Below, in pieces: positions 40,202-47,595 of a DNA stretch of 47,774 nucleotides (the stretch's first letter is position 1; each line of letters opens with the position of its first letter). The stretch spans positions 1-47,774 of the forward strand of contig CAYUQI010000010.1 of assembly GCA_964446935.1 (NCBI GenBank). The letters run 5' to 3'. Source of the DNA: UASB124 sp964446935. GTDB taxonomy: Bacteria > Babelota > Babeliae > Babelales > RVW-14. The notes under the pieces are model-generated. The model was not told where the DNA came from and did not search any database. It saw only the letters and a list, made by a program, of their open reading frames with translations. A program made the translations under genes and the position numbers.

Positions 40202-40585
40202 TTACACCATAATTTCGATAATATTCCCATCATGATCAAGTACACAACTTTCATAATAACCATCACCAGTTGTTCGTGGTTGGCTTATAACTCGAAAGCC
40301 ATCACGTTCAAGCCGAGCAGTTAACCCATCGACAGCATCCTTGCTACCAACCGAAAAAGCAACATGTGCTAGCCCGACCCTTGCTGTATCTATTTTGCCA
40401 AGACACTCTTGTTTTTTCATTAATTCAAGACGCGTACCGCCAGATGGAAATGTTAGAAAATATGATTCAAAATTAGTTTTAGAATTAATGTATTTTTCAC
40501 AGGCCTTTGCATGAAAATACGTTTCATAGAAAGATTTTAATTGTTCAAGATTGTTAGTCCATATGGCTATGTGTTCAATATTCAT
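40202..40585 (-). CDS. Glyoxalase/VOC-family protein with intact metal site
   Basis: A 127-residue cytoplasmic protein of the vicinal-oxygen-chelate fold. The expected metal ligands are all present: His5 (NIEHIAI), Glu54 (TRLELMK), His74 (GLAHVAFS) and Glu124 (NIIEIMV). Length fits lactoylglutathione lyase or a related small VOC enzyme. The substrate is not evident. It contrasts with the VOC protein at 28119, which lacks the first His. It lies 48 nt upstream of the small membrane protein on the same strand. Confidence 0.85.
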   Translation of the reverse strand: MNIEHIAIWTNNLEQLKSFYETYFHAKACEKYINSKTNFESYFLTFPSGGTRLELMKKQECLGKIDTARVGLAHVAFSVGSKDAVDGLTARLERDGFRVISQPRTTGDGYYESCVLDHDGNIIEIMV

Positions 40586-40773
40586 AACAATATCCTTAAA
40601 ATTGTATTATTTTCATCAAGCATCCCCTTGACTCTCCTTTTTCTCATGCACTAGAACCATCATAGCAACAAATTCTTCTTCTATTTTAAAAAGGCACGTT
40701 TGCGATTTTTTCTGAATGGCATACTATACAATCAATTGGCTAACAGTTTGGCATTAATAATTTTGGCATTTTT

Positions 40774-41919
40774 ATGAAAAACTACATATCTGTATGCACC
40801 TATATTTTACTGTTACATTTTTTACAAACAGTTCTCATCAGTGCGCCCATTAAAATGATTCTAAGTGTTCCTGTCGCTCATTTACGCGCAACACCAAAGC
40901 ACGTTCCAAGAGGCTTGCAAAGTCCTTTATTATCCAAGGACCTTGGGCAACAAAATTCACAAATTTTATTTGGAGAAAAATTAATATTAAACGACAATGA
41001 TAAAATTCTAACAAAATGGATACCTGTTAAAGCCATAGAGCAGGAAATAATAACACCAACAAATAAATGGACTGGATGCCCTGGATATATTCAAAAAGAC
41101 CAACTGCTCATCGTTCATGATTTTCCCATATACAACATTGTCTTACAAGATTTATGGACGCCTGTTTATGGAGAAAAAAATGATGCAACTGCGCCGAAGT
41201 TTTTACTCGCATGCGGTACAATGCTTTCTGCCAACCACGTTGATCAACAATGGTGGCAGGTACATCTTTATGAAGAAACAATTGGATTTATAAAAACCTC
41301 GAGTTCTGTATATGAACTATCTTCTACTGTTACAGAGAGTGAGCAAGATTTACGAAATAAGATTGTCCAAATCGCAAAGCAATTCATTGGATGCTCCTAC
41401 GTTTTGGGTGGACGCACCCCACCAGCAATAACTAATAAAAAAACCGATGCTATCACAGGAATTGATTGTTCTGCGTTTGTTAACATTGTTTTTAAAGCCA
41501 TTGGATTGCAAATTCCAAAAAATTCAACATCACAATTCTATGGATTGCCAAAACATATTGAGCATGGCAAAGATTTAAAGCCAGGAGATTTGATCTTTTT
41601 CCCTCAAGGCAAGACGCCTTCTCGTATGCGTCATGTGATGCTTTATCTTGGAAAAGACGAACATGGAAATGATGAGCTTATTGAAAGCACTGCCTTTGGG
41701 CTACATTCTCTAAAAGAAGCAGCCATCAATAACATTCCGTTGCAAGACTTGTGCGTAAGAGTTATCAAGCTTGTTGATTATTTTGGTATCCAGGCTGATC
41801 AAATCGAAGCAGGTAAAACGATCTACAAAAAACATGGGTGCCCAATTGTAATGGGTTCGTATTTAGACTCAAAAGCATCTATTCAAATGCTGAGAGATAA
41901 ATTATTGAGTCATACGTAG
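40774..41919 (+). CDS. Exported SH3-like/NlpC-P60 cysteine peptidase
   Basis: A 381-residue protein. The signal peptide (about 1-24) is followed by two SH3-like regions (about 30-110 and 120-180). An NlpC/P60 domain (about 190-345) has the catalytic Cys232 (IDCSAFVN) and His287 (MRHVMLYLG). The third catalytic position is not clear. The family cleaves peptidoglycan stem peptides, usually the gamma-D-Glu-diamino acid bond. The domain order SH3-SH3-NlpC/P60 matches known cell-wall amidases of other bacteria. The C-terminal about 35 residues are extra. No Shine-Dalgarno is visible before the ATG. Confidence 0.85.
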   Translation: MKNYISVCTYILLLHFLQTVLISAPIKMILSVPVAHLRATPKHVPRGLQSPLLSKDLGQQNSQILFGEKLILNDNDKILTKWIPVKAIEQEIITPTNKWTGCPGYIQKDQLLIVHDFPIYNIVLQDLWTPVYGEKNDATAPKFLLACGTMLSANHVDQQWWQVHLYEETIGFIKTSSSVYELSSTVTESEQDLRNKIVQIAKQFIGCSYVLGGRTPPAITNKKTDAITGIDCSAFVNIVFKAIGLQIPKNSTSQFYGLPKHIEHGKDLKPGDLIFFPQGKTPSRMRHVMLYLGKDEHGNDELIESTAFGLHSLKEAAINNIPLQDLCVRVIKLVDYFGIQADQIEAGKTIYKKHGCPIVMGSYLDSKASIQMLRDKLLSHT

Positions 41920-41950
41920 TAATCTTAAAATCTGGTTCGGGTAGGGCTTT

Positions 41951-41980
41951 TTTACAAAGACATTCTTAGCAAAATATTGT
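41951..41980 (+). promoter_or_regulatory. Candidate promoter of tRNA-Gln
   Basis: TTTACA (41951-41956) and TATTGT (41975-41980) are 18 nt apart. The predicted start is a few bases before the tRNA 5' end at 41996. The boxes are imperfect. Confidence 0.4.
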
Positions 41981-41995
41981 ACACTTAAAACATAT

Positions 41996-42066
41996 TGGGA
42001 TGTCGTCTAGTGGTAGGACCCCGGATTCTGGATCCGGTTACAGAGGTTCGAATCCTCTCGTCCCAG
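41996..42066 (+). tRNA. tRNA-Gln (anticodon CTG)
   Basis: A 71-nt cloverleaf. The acceptor is TGGGATG/CGTCCCA with one T-G pair, the D arm GTCT/GGAC, the anticodon stem CCGGA/TCCGG with loop TTCTGGA (anticodon CTG, reading CAG), and the T arm AGAGG/CCTCT with TTCGAAT. Discriminator G is followed by TTTT, so CCA is not encoded and must be added by the enzyme at 11503. The tRNA sits in a 302-nt gap. The part after it (42067-42221) shows no gene. Confidence 0.95.
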
Positions 42067-42221
42067 TTTTCGCTGCAAGCTACTTCAGCTGGGTAAGCCA
42101 GCCAAAGCACTTCTTTTCCCTCTATTCATCAAACATTTATTTTACAAGCCTCGCTTAAGCTGCTACGTTGGCCGCATTGAATCCATAAGCCATTTGAAGA
42201 CTTTTACAATGTGGAGACTTC

Positions 42222-43244
42222 ATGAAATTCTTACAACAAATGTATGTATCGATTTTTATTATTTCATTGTGCATAACACCAAGTACAACTTATGCCATCA
42301 GTGAATCTGCCGCCACGTATCTTCCTCTATGTGGCGGAATAGCAGCAGGAACAGTCGCTGGTGGTATTTCTCACTTTATCATAAAGAAACCTTCTGTGAC
42401 GACGCTTGTAAGCCTTGCAGCTGGGGGTATTACGTGGGGGGCTTTATACCTTCATCTATCCAAATTAACCCCAAAAAATAAAATAACGGCCGCTTTAAAA
42501 CTTCTTCAAGCGGTTGGATCAGACTCTTTGTTACAACAAAAATTTACAACAATGAAAGCGTTCGAAATCTATAGCAATGATTGTTTTGGCATAAAAGGCT
42601 CAGTGCTTAATCAAATAAGTAAAATACAAACGGACTGCGAAGGAATACTCTCTTTATTACAACAAGCAATCAAAGAGTCTGAAGATGCTACAATAGTAGC
42701 CACTGCTAAAAACCTCACAGAAAGAACAAATGCATTAATTCAATCATTAAATATAATAAACACGTGGGCAACACTTCGAGATATTAAAGTCAATCTTCAG
42801 AACATTGAGGTAAGCCCATTTCTAGCATACGATTCAATAATAAATCAAAACGCGTTCATCACGCGCGTCAGCCCTCATGATTTTCCACTCGTTATAGCAT
42901 GCAACAAGGCAACAACTTTAAAAAATACTATCCAAAATCACTTACAAACAATTGATCACATTTTATCTGACGCATCAACAAAAGATTCTCCAGGTATTGC
43001 AACTACCTGCGAAGAACTAAAAGCGCGTGAATCATTGCTACTCAATACGATCAACAATACAATAAATTCACTATTGAGCCACAAAGATTATAGGCTTCAA
43101 TATTTGCTCTACACCAAACAGCAACAGGAAAAGGAGTTGCAACAGCTTAACTCAGAAATAACAAGGCTAAAAAGCCAAGTAAGCAGCCTCAGTAATGTGA
43201 TAAATCAACAAAAGCAACAACTAGATACTATGCGATGGAGATAG
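42222..43244 (+). CDS. Exported or membrane-anchored coiled-coil protein
   Basis: A 340-residue protein. A signal peptide (about 1-25) is followed by two hydrophobic Gly-rich segments (about 32-55 and 60-80, GGIAAGTVAGGIS and LVSLAAGGITWGALYLHL) that could be membrane helices. The rest is helical, and the last about 40 residues are a Gln/Ser/Leu coiled coil (ending LSNVINQQKQQLDTMRWR). No family is recognised. GGAGA lies 5 nt before the ATG. It probably sits in the envelope with a long helical domain on one side. Confidence 0.62.
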   Translation: MKFLQQMYVSIFIISLCITPSTTYAISESAATYLPLCGGIAAGTVAGGISHFIIKKPSVTTLVSLAAGGITWGALYLHLSKLTPKNKITAALKLLQAVGSDSLLQQKFTTMKAFEIYSNDCFGIKGSVLNQISKIQTDCEGILSLLQQAIKESEDATIVATAKNLTERTNALIQSLNIINTWATLRDIKVNLQNIEVSPFLAYDSIINQNAFITRVSPHDFPLVIACNKATTLKNTIQNHLQTIDHILSDASTKDSPGIATTCEELKARESLLLNTINNTINSLLSHKDYRLQYLLYTKQQQEKELQQLNSEITRLKSQVSSLSNVINQQKQQLDTMRWR

Positions 43245-43296
43245 CACATATCGCTAACGGCCAGGGGCTACCCAACATCAGTTTTTGTACATTATC

Positions 43297-43755
43297 ATGA
43301 AACTAAACACTGTTTTGCTCAATTGCTTTTTACTGCAAATCCCCATTCTTTTATATAACGGGCTATTCTTTAAAAAGATGTCACTTAATCTTCCCTCAGA
43401 TGAGAACATTTCGTCCTTTTTATTAAAGGCAGAGAACGCATTCCGCTTCTTAATATTTTTGTTACCACTATGTATTCCCATACATACCACAGGCACAACA
43501 TATACAACAGGCTTAACACTCTACGTAGTCGGATGTGTGACTTACTTTCTTAGCTGGATACCCCACTTATGGGTTCAAAGATTCAACGCATTGCGTTCAA
43601 AATCGATTGTTATTTTTCTAGGACCCTTTTTTACACCACTCTTGTTTTTAATGGGGATAGCTTTTATTGGAAGAAGTACACTGTATGCATTGCTTTCGCT
43701 ACTTTTTATCGCCGTTCATACAATTCATGGTTTTTTATTATACAAAAAAATATAA
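43297..43755 (+). CDS. Four-helix membrane protein, function unknown
   Basis: About 152 residues from ATG 43297, 12 nt inside a longer reading that would begin with TTG. Four hydrophobic segments (about 3-22, 46-64, 72-94 and 103-123, the last with extra hydrophobic residues) alternate with short basic loops. No Shine-Dalgarno is clear, so the start is uncertain. I do not recognise a family. It lies 53 nt after the previous gene. Confidence 0.55.
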   Translation: MKLNTVLLNCFLLQIPILLYNGLFFKKMSLNLPSDENISSFLLKAENAFRFLIFLLPLCIPIHTTGTTYTTGLTLYVVGCVTYFLSWIPHLWVQRFNALRSKSIVIFLGPFFTPLLFLMGIAFIGRSTLYALLSLLFIAVHTIHGFLLYKKI

Positions 43756-43841
43756 CGATCTCACTTGTACAGCCATGTTTTTACGCTAAACTAAGCGACA
43801 CTTTGGTTTTTATAATCTTTAACAATTATCAATGGATATTC

Positions 43842-44900
43842 ATGATTATCAATTCATACTCTCTTCGCACTACTATTGCTTTAACATTTTTGCTCATTAC
43901 TTCATCTTCCCATTCAATGGACAGACAACAACTTGAAAAGAATATCGCTCATTTGCTCAGTACCCCAACAATATCAATACAAGAACAACTTCAAGGCGGC
44001 CTCACCAACACCACCCTTCTAGCAACCAATCAAAAAGATTCATTTGTTGTACGTTTAGGCAAACAAAATCCAGAAAACCTTGGTATAAATCGGTACTGTG
44101 AAGAAGCTTGTCAAAAAAACGCCAGTCAAGCTGGTATAGCACCTACCATAATGTACAGTAATCCTCAGAATGGAACTCTTATTCGATCCTTCATTACTGG
44201 CAATGCGTTAACCAAAGACGACATGCGCAACCCAGTATATTTAAAAAGCATCATAGAGGTACTCAAAAAATGTCATCAAATCCTATACCAGAAAGAGCTT
44301 GAAACCTGTTCTATCTATGAGAAAGTTCGAACGATGTTGTCACTATCAAGCTCCTATCAACCTTCATTTCTTTCTACAGAAGAAATGGAAAAAACAAAGA
44401 CCACCATTAATACTATCGAAACGCATTTTCAAGGAAAAGAAACAATGTATGCCGGTCTTTGTCATTGTGACGTTTTACCGGAAAACTTCATAGACGATGG
44501 AAAACAACTATGGCTTATTGATTGGGAATATGCTAGTTGGGGTAATATACTCTTTGATCTTACCAGTCTATGTTGCGAATCAGCATTTAACGAACAAGAA
44601 ACAATAACAGTGCTTAAGCTTTATTTTGGACAATCATGGCAAGAGCATTATGATGATTTCATTGTAATGCGTGCCATCTATAATCTTCGTAATGCATTAT
44701 GGTTCGACTTGCGAGGCAAAGAAATCGCCGTAATGGGTGATTTTAATATGGCAGATCTAGCAAAGAAGTTTTTTGATTTATTCAAGCAAGATGCTGCTTT
44801 GTTGCATTTAAAGTATGATTTATCTAATCTTGTAATGAGGGAAGAGGCCGTAGATCGAGTGTCTCAAACCTATGATCAAATCGTTCAAACAGATTATTAG
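43842..44900 (+). CDS. Exported choline/ethanolamine-kinase-like phosphotransferase
   Basis: About 352 residues from ATG 43842. A signal peptide-like start (MIINSYSLRTTIALTFLLIT, then SSSHS) is followed by MDRQQ. The rest is a choline-kinase/APH-type kinase. The nucleotide-loop region LQGGLTNTTLLAT is followed by VVRLG. The catalytic HCDVLPEN (His208, Asp210, Asn215) and the metal Asp227 (IDWEYASWGN) are intact. Choline/ethanolamine kinases (LicA-type) act on small alcohols in the cytoplasm, so a signal peptide is unusual. It could be delivered to the host or act in the envelope. No Shine-Dalgarno is clear. Longer readings begin inside the previous gene. A second phosphotransferase is at 46488. 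Confidence 0.8.
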   Translation: MIINSYSLRTTIALTFLLITSSSHSMDRQQLEKNIAHLLSTPTISIQEQLQGGLTNTTLLATNQKDSFVVRLGKQNPENLGINRYCEEACQKNASQAGIAPTIMYSNPQNGTLIRSFITGNALTKDDMRNPVYLKSIIEVLKKCHQILYQKELETCSIYEKVRTMLSLSSSYQPSFLSTEEMEKTKTTINTIETHFQGKETMYAGLCHCDVLPENFIDDGKQLWLIDWEYASWGNILFDLTSLCCESAFNEQETITVLKLYFGQSWQEHYDDFIVMRAIYNLRNALWFDLRGKEIAVMGDFNMADLAKKFFDLFKQDAALLHLKYDLSNLVMREEAVDRVSQTYDQIVQTDY

Positions 44901-44956
44901 TTTTGCGTTAATAAAGTGTCACCTAAGCTCATCATATCAACAGGCTCTTTACTCTC

Positions 44957-44986
44957 TTTCCTTTTTTAGACAAAACAAAAAGGAAA
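44957..44986 (+). terminator. Weak hairpin after the kinase gene
   Basis: TTTCCTTTTT (44957-44966) pairs with AAAAAGGAAA (44977-44986) around a 10-nt loop, followed after several bases by GTTTTTA. It is AT-rich, about 60 nt past the stop at 44900. Confidence 0.4.
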
Positions 44987-45046
44987 AGGTTCGTTTTTAT
45001 GCTTTTCAAGCGTATTTTTCAAATTTTTCCATCTTATTCAAACACC

Positions 45047-45075
45047 TTGCCATATACCCAATAATTAGGTATTCT
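45047..45075 (+). promoter_or_regulatory. Promoter of padR operon with overlapping inverted repeat
   Basis: TTGCCA (45047-45052) and TATTCT (45070-45075) are 17 nt apart. An inverted repeat ATACC/GGTAT (45054-45058 and 45068-45072, 9 nt between arms) fills the spacer and runs into the -10 box. PadR-type regulators commonly repress their own promoters by binding palindromes of this size, so this is a candidate autoregulatory operator. The promoter match is good and the operator role is inferred. Confidence 0.5.
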
Positions 45076-45126
45076 ATGGCTTATGATTATGCATTCTAAA
45101 ATTTGATTAAAAAAGGGATGATTTGT

Positions 45127-45675
45127 ATGAAGAAAATCGATAAAAGCAGGTATGCAATATTAGGAATGCTTTTAAGCGATCAACCTCTGTCGGGTTACCA
45201 GATAATAAAAGAGATGCAGGGTTCTACTGATTACTTTTGGCAAGAATCAGATGCTTCAATTTATCCCATGCTCAAAACACTAGAAAATGAGGGAAAAGTT
45301 AAGTCTCGAACAGAATATTCGGGTAAAAGAGAAAGTAGAATATTTGAAATTACGCCTAGGGGAAAAAAAGAATTTCTGTCTTGGATGGAAATGCCCGCAG
45401 AAATAGACAAACGTCGCAACGAATTTCTTTTAAAGCTATTTTTTGGGGGCAATGTTTCTAAAGAAAAAATTTTGCAGAAACTTTTTTCAAGACTTGAGAA
45501 AGTGCAAAAGTTAAAAAGAAAATTCAAAAGTATTGAATGTGATACTTTTTCTAAAATCTCGGACGAGCACCCGCATAAAGCTTTTTGGTACATGACATTG
45601 CGACATGGGTTAATAGCTGTTCTTGCTGAGATTAAATGGCTTAATGAATGTATAGCTATTTTGAAGAAAAAATAA
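45127..45675 (+). CDS. PadR-family transcriptional regulator
   Basis: About 182 residues. ATG 45127 is chosen because AAAGGG is about 10 nt upstream. In-frame codons before it overlap that site. The N-terminal winged helix (about 5-85) matches PadR: YAILGMLLSDQPLSGYQIIK, FWQESDASIYPMLKTLENEG, RESRIFEITPRGKKEFLSW. The C-terminal part (about 100-182) is helical, as in PadR proteins with a dimerisation domain. The family senses small molecules and controls efflux or detoxification genes. It starts an operon with a membrane protein and a lipoprotein-like kinase. A candidate operator lies in its promoter. Confidence 0.9.
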   Translation: MKKIDKSRYAILGMLLSDQPLSGYQIIKEMQGSTDYFWQESDASIYPMLKTLENEGKVKSRTEYSGKRESRIFEITPRGKKEFLSWMEMPAEIDKRRNEFLLKLFFGGNVSKEKILQKLFSRLEKVQKLKRKFKSIECDTFSKISDEHPHKAFWYMTLRHGLIAVLAEIKWLNECIAILKKK

Positions 45676-45690
45676 TTTGGAGGATCTGTT

Positions 45691-46470
45691 ATGGAAACAA
45701 GAATTGATTTTTTACGCTGGTTGTCTAAGAAATTATATCTCATTACCGTTGGTACATATGCAACCATCGGTTTAATTATGTTGCTACCCCCACTACTAAC
45801 CATGCAATTTTCAATTCCTATGGCGGCTGCAAGTTTTGGTGTCTTTTTTGTTGTGGCATTTTTGCGAGCTGCGTATGAAAGTTTGGTTATTTATGAGGCG
45901 CCGGTAAAAAGCTTATCAATCTATAAAATGTTGATTCTAACATTGGTAACATCGAGCGTAATATCACTGGCTTCTGCCTATTTAAAACCAAAAGTTGGTT
46001 ATTTTTCAATCCCTTTGGCAATTATCATATCAATGGTTGTTGTTGGGAGACTGAAGGAGGTGCTTTGGGGGACAACGCAACGGCCCGGATTTTTTGCTGA
46101 ACTCCCTGCTAAATTAGAATTGGTTTCTTTGGGGCGTTATGGTTTTTATGCCTTTCTTGTTGGTATTACCTATATGGGCTATGCAAAATATGGGCTCAAT
46201 TTTTATTATGCATTTGCAGGAGCATATTTTATCGGCATGATTTTTGAGGAATCATACAACTTGATCAAGTTGTATGAACAAGCATTAGAAGCAAAATATG
46301 TTGCTCCAATGATTCTTTGGGCTGCTTGTTGCTCCATTGTATCAGCGGCAATTGTGTGGTTGATGATGAGTGATTTAGGCTATTCGGGGCAAGCAGCAAC
46401 GATTACAAGTGTCCTTTTGCTCAAATTGATTCAGCCACTTGGTTCAAACAAATTTATTTTAAGGTTTTAA
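45691..46470 (+). CDS. Polytopic membrane protein of unknown function
   Basis: A 259-residue protein with about seven hydrophobic segments (about 15-40, 43-62, 75-95, 100-120, 145-165, 170-190, 205-225) and few charged residues between them. GGAGG lies 7 nt before the ATG. I do not recognise a transporter family. Its position between a PadR regulator and a kinase with a lipoprotein signal suggests a joint membrane-associated process. The stop codon shares its last base with the next in-frame ATG (46470), though that gene more likely starts at 46488. Confidence 0.65.
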   Translation: METRIDFLRWLSKKLYLITVGTYATIGLIMLLPPLLTMQFSIPMAAASFGVFFVVAFLRAAYESLVIYEAPVKSLSIYKMLILTLVTSSVISLASAYLKPKVGYFSIPLAIIISMVVVGRLKEVLWGTTQRPGFFAELPAKLELVSLGRYGFYAFLVGITYMGYAKYGLNFYYAFAGAYFIGMIFEESYNLIKLYEQALEAKYVAPMILWAACCSIVSAAIVWLMMSDLGYSGQAATITSVLLLKLIQPLGSNKFILRF

Positions 46471-46487
46471 TGTGGTGGGAGACTAAG

Positions 46488-47546
46488 ATGAAAACTCATA
46501 CAAAAGTTTATGCGATTATTCTTCTTTTGATGCTTTGTTCCTGTGGCGTACATTGCATTGATGAAAAATATGCTGCATCTGTAGCAAAGGATGCATTATC
46601 AATTCCGGGTAGTGTTTCAGCACAGGTGCTTAAGGGTGGTCTGTCTGGTGCATCTATTTTTATGGTTACCACTGATTCTAAAAAATATATTGCTCGTTTT
46701 TTTGAGCATAAAACCAAAGAAGAACGGCAGCAGGAAATAGCTTGTTTACAAGCGGCTTCTGAAGGTGGGTATGGACCTCACATCTATTTCGCTGATGTTG
46801 ATAAAGCCGTTGTGATTATGGAATATCTGCAGGGGCAAAAAATTTCACGTGAACAGCGACACTCTGAACAACTTTATGCCGAGTTGGCGCATCTTTTACA
46901 AAAAATTCATCATGGTCCTCAATTTCCAACATCAAAGAATGTTTTCGATTTTCTTCAAGAGTATTTGAAACAGGTTAAAGAGATTGTAAAAGCGAATAAT
47001 GTTGAAGGGTTTCCTTTAGCTAAGCTTGAAGAAATTTTAGCCATTCTACATTTTGCGCTTGCTCCTCACTTATCAGTTGTTCCTTGTCATAATGATATAC
47101 ATCCACACAACGTGATATTTTTAGGTAATGAATTTAAAGCTATTGATTGCGAATGTTCTGCTCAATCGGATCCTTACTATGATATTGCGACAGCGGCTAT
47201 TTATTTTTGTTTTAAGCCTGAATATGAAAATATTTTGCTGACAACGTATCTTGAACGGCAACCATCTGCATTTGAAGAAGCAAAATTATGTTTAATGAAA
47301 CAGGTAGCAAGAATGGTTAGTGCTTTGAGTTTCTTAGCATTGGGGGTTAAGAGTATAAATCAATATGCGACTTTACAAGTTCCATCCTATTGGGTTTTTA
47401 TGAAAGAAATAGGCATGGGAAGAATTAATTTAGCAGATCCTGAATCTCAGGTAAGTATTGCAAAAATTGTAATTAATGACGTTATTGCAGGTTTTGAATC
47501 CAAAGAATTTCGTGATGCTGTAAACTTGTTGAACAAAAACCGCTAA
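46488..47546 (+). CDS. Exported phosphotransferase with lipoprotein-like signal
   Basis: About 352 residues from ATG 46488, which has GTGGGAG 6 nt upstream. An ATG at 46470 overlaps the preceding stop. The N terminus KVYAIILLLMLCSCG ends in a possible lipobox (LCSC, Cys19). The remainder is an APH/choline-kinase-type fold. It has the loop LKGGLSGASIFMV, the catalytic HNDIHPHN (His201, Asp203, Asn208) and the metal Asp220 (AIDCECS). It is thus a second exported kinase of this superfamily, related in fold to the one at 43842 but distinct in sequence. The substrate is unknown. If lipidated it would be tethered to the inner or outer membrane, with its catalytic domain outside the cytoplasm, where ATP is normally absent. 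Confidence 0.78.
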   Translation: MKTHTKVYAIILLLMLCSCGVHCIDEKYAASVAKDALSIPGSVSAQVLKGGLSGASIFMVTTDSKKYIARFFEHKTKEERQQEIACLQAASEGGYGPHIYFADVDKAVVIMEYLQGQKISREQRHSEQLYAELAHLLQKIHHGPQFPTSKNVFDFLQEYLKQVKEIVKANNVEGFPLAKLEEILAILHFALAPHLSVVPCHNDIHPHNVIFLGNEFKAIDCECSAQSDPYYDIATAAIYFCFKPEYENILLTTYLERQPSAFEEAKLCLMKQVARMVSALSFLALGVKSINQYATLQVPSYWVFMKEIGMGRINLADPESQVSIAKIVINDVIAGFESKEFRDAVNLLNKNR

Positions 47547-47595
47547 CAGGCAAATTTATTTCTTCCAAACATCGAACTCTTGATTGAGGAATTTT

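Noticed and set aside
42067..42221. Possible third copy of the GC-rich repeat after tRNA-Gln
   Set aside because: The words AAGCTACTTCAGCTGG and AAGCCGCTTCGGCTGG look alike, but the similarity is short and does not extend to the hairpins. It may be chance.
43569..43841. Upstream extension of the kinase gene
   Set aside because: It would overlap most of the preceding membrane-protein gene and bury the signal peptide that begins at 43842.
45261..45803. 180-codon minus-strand frame over padR
   Set aside because: It is a shadow of the padR gene. PadR motifs are clear on the plus strand and no ribosome site is seen on the minus strand.
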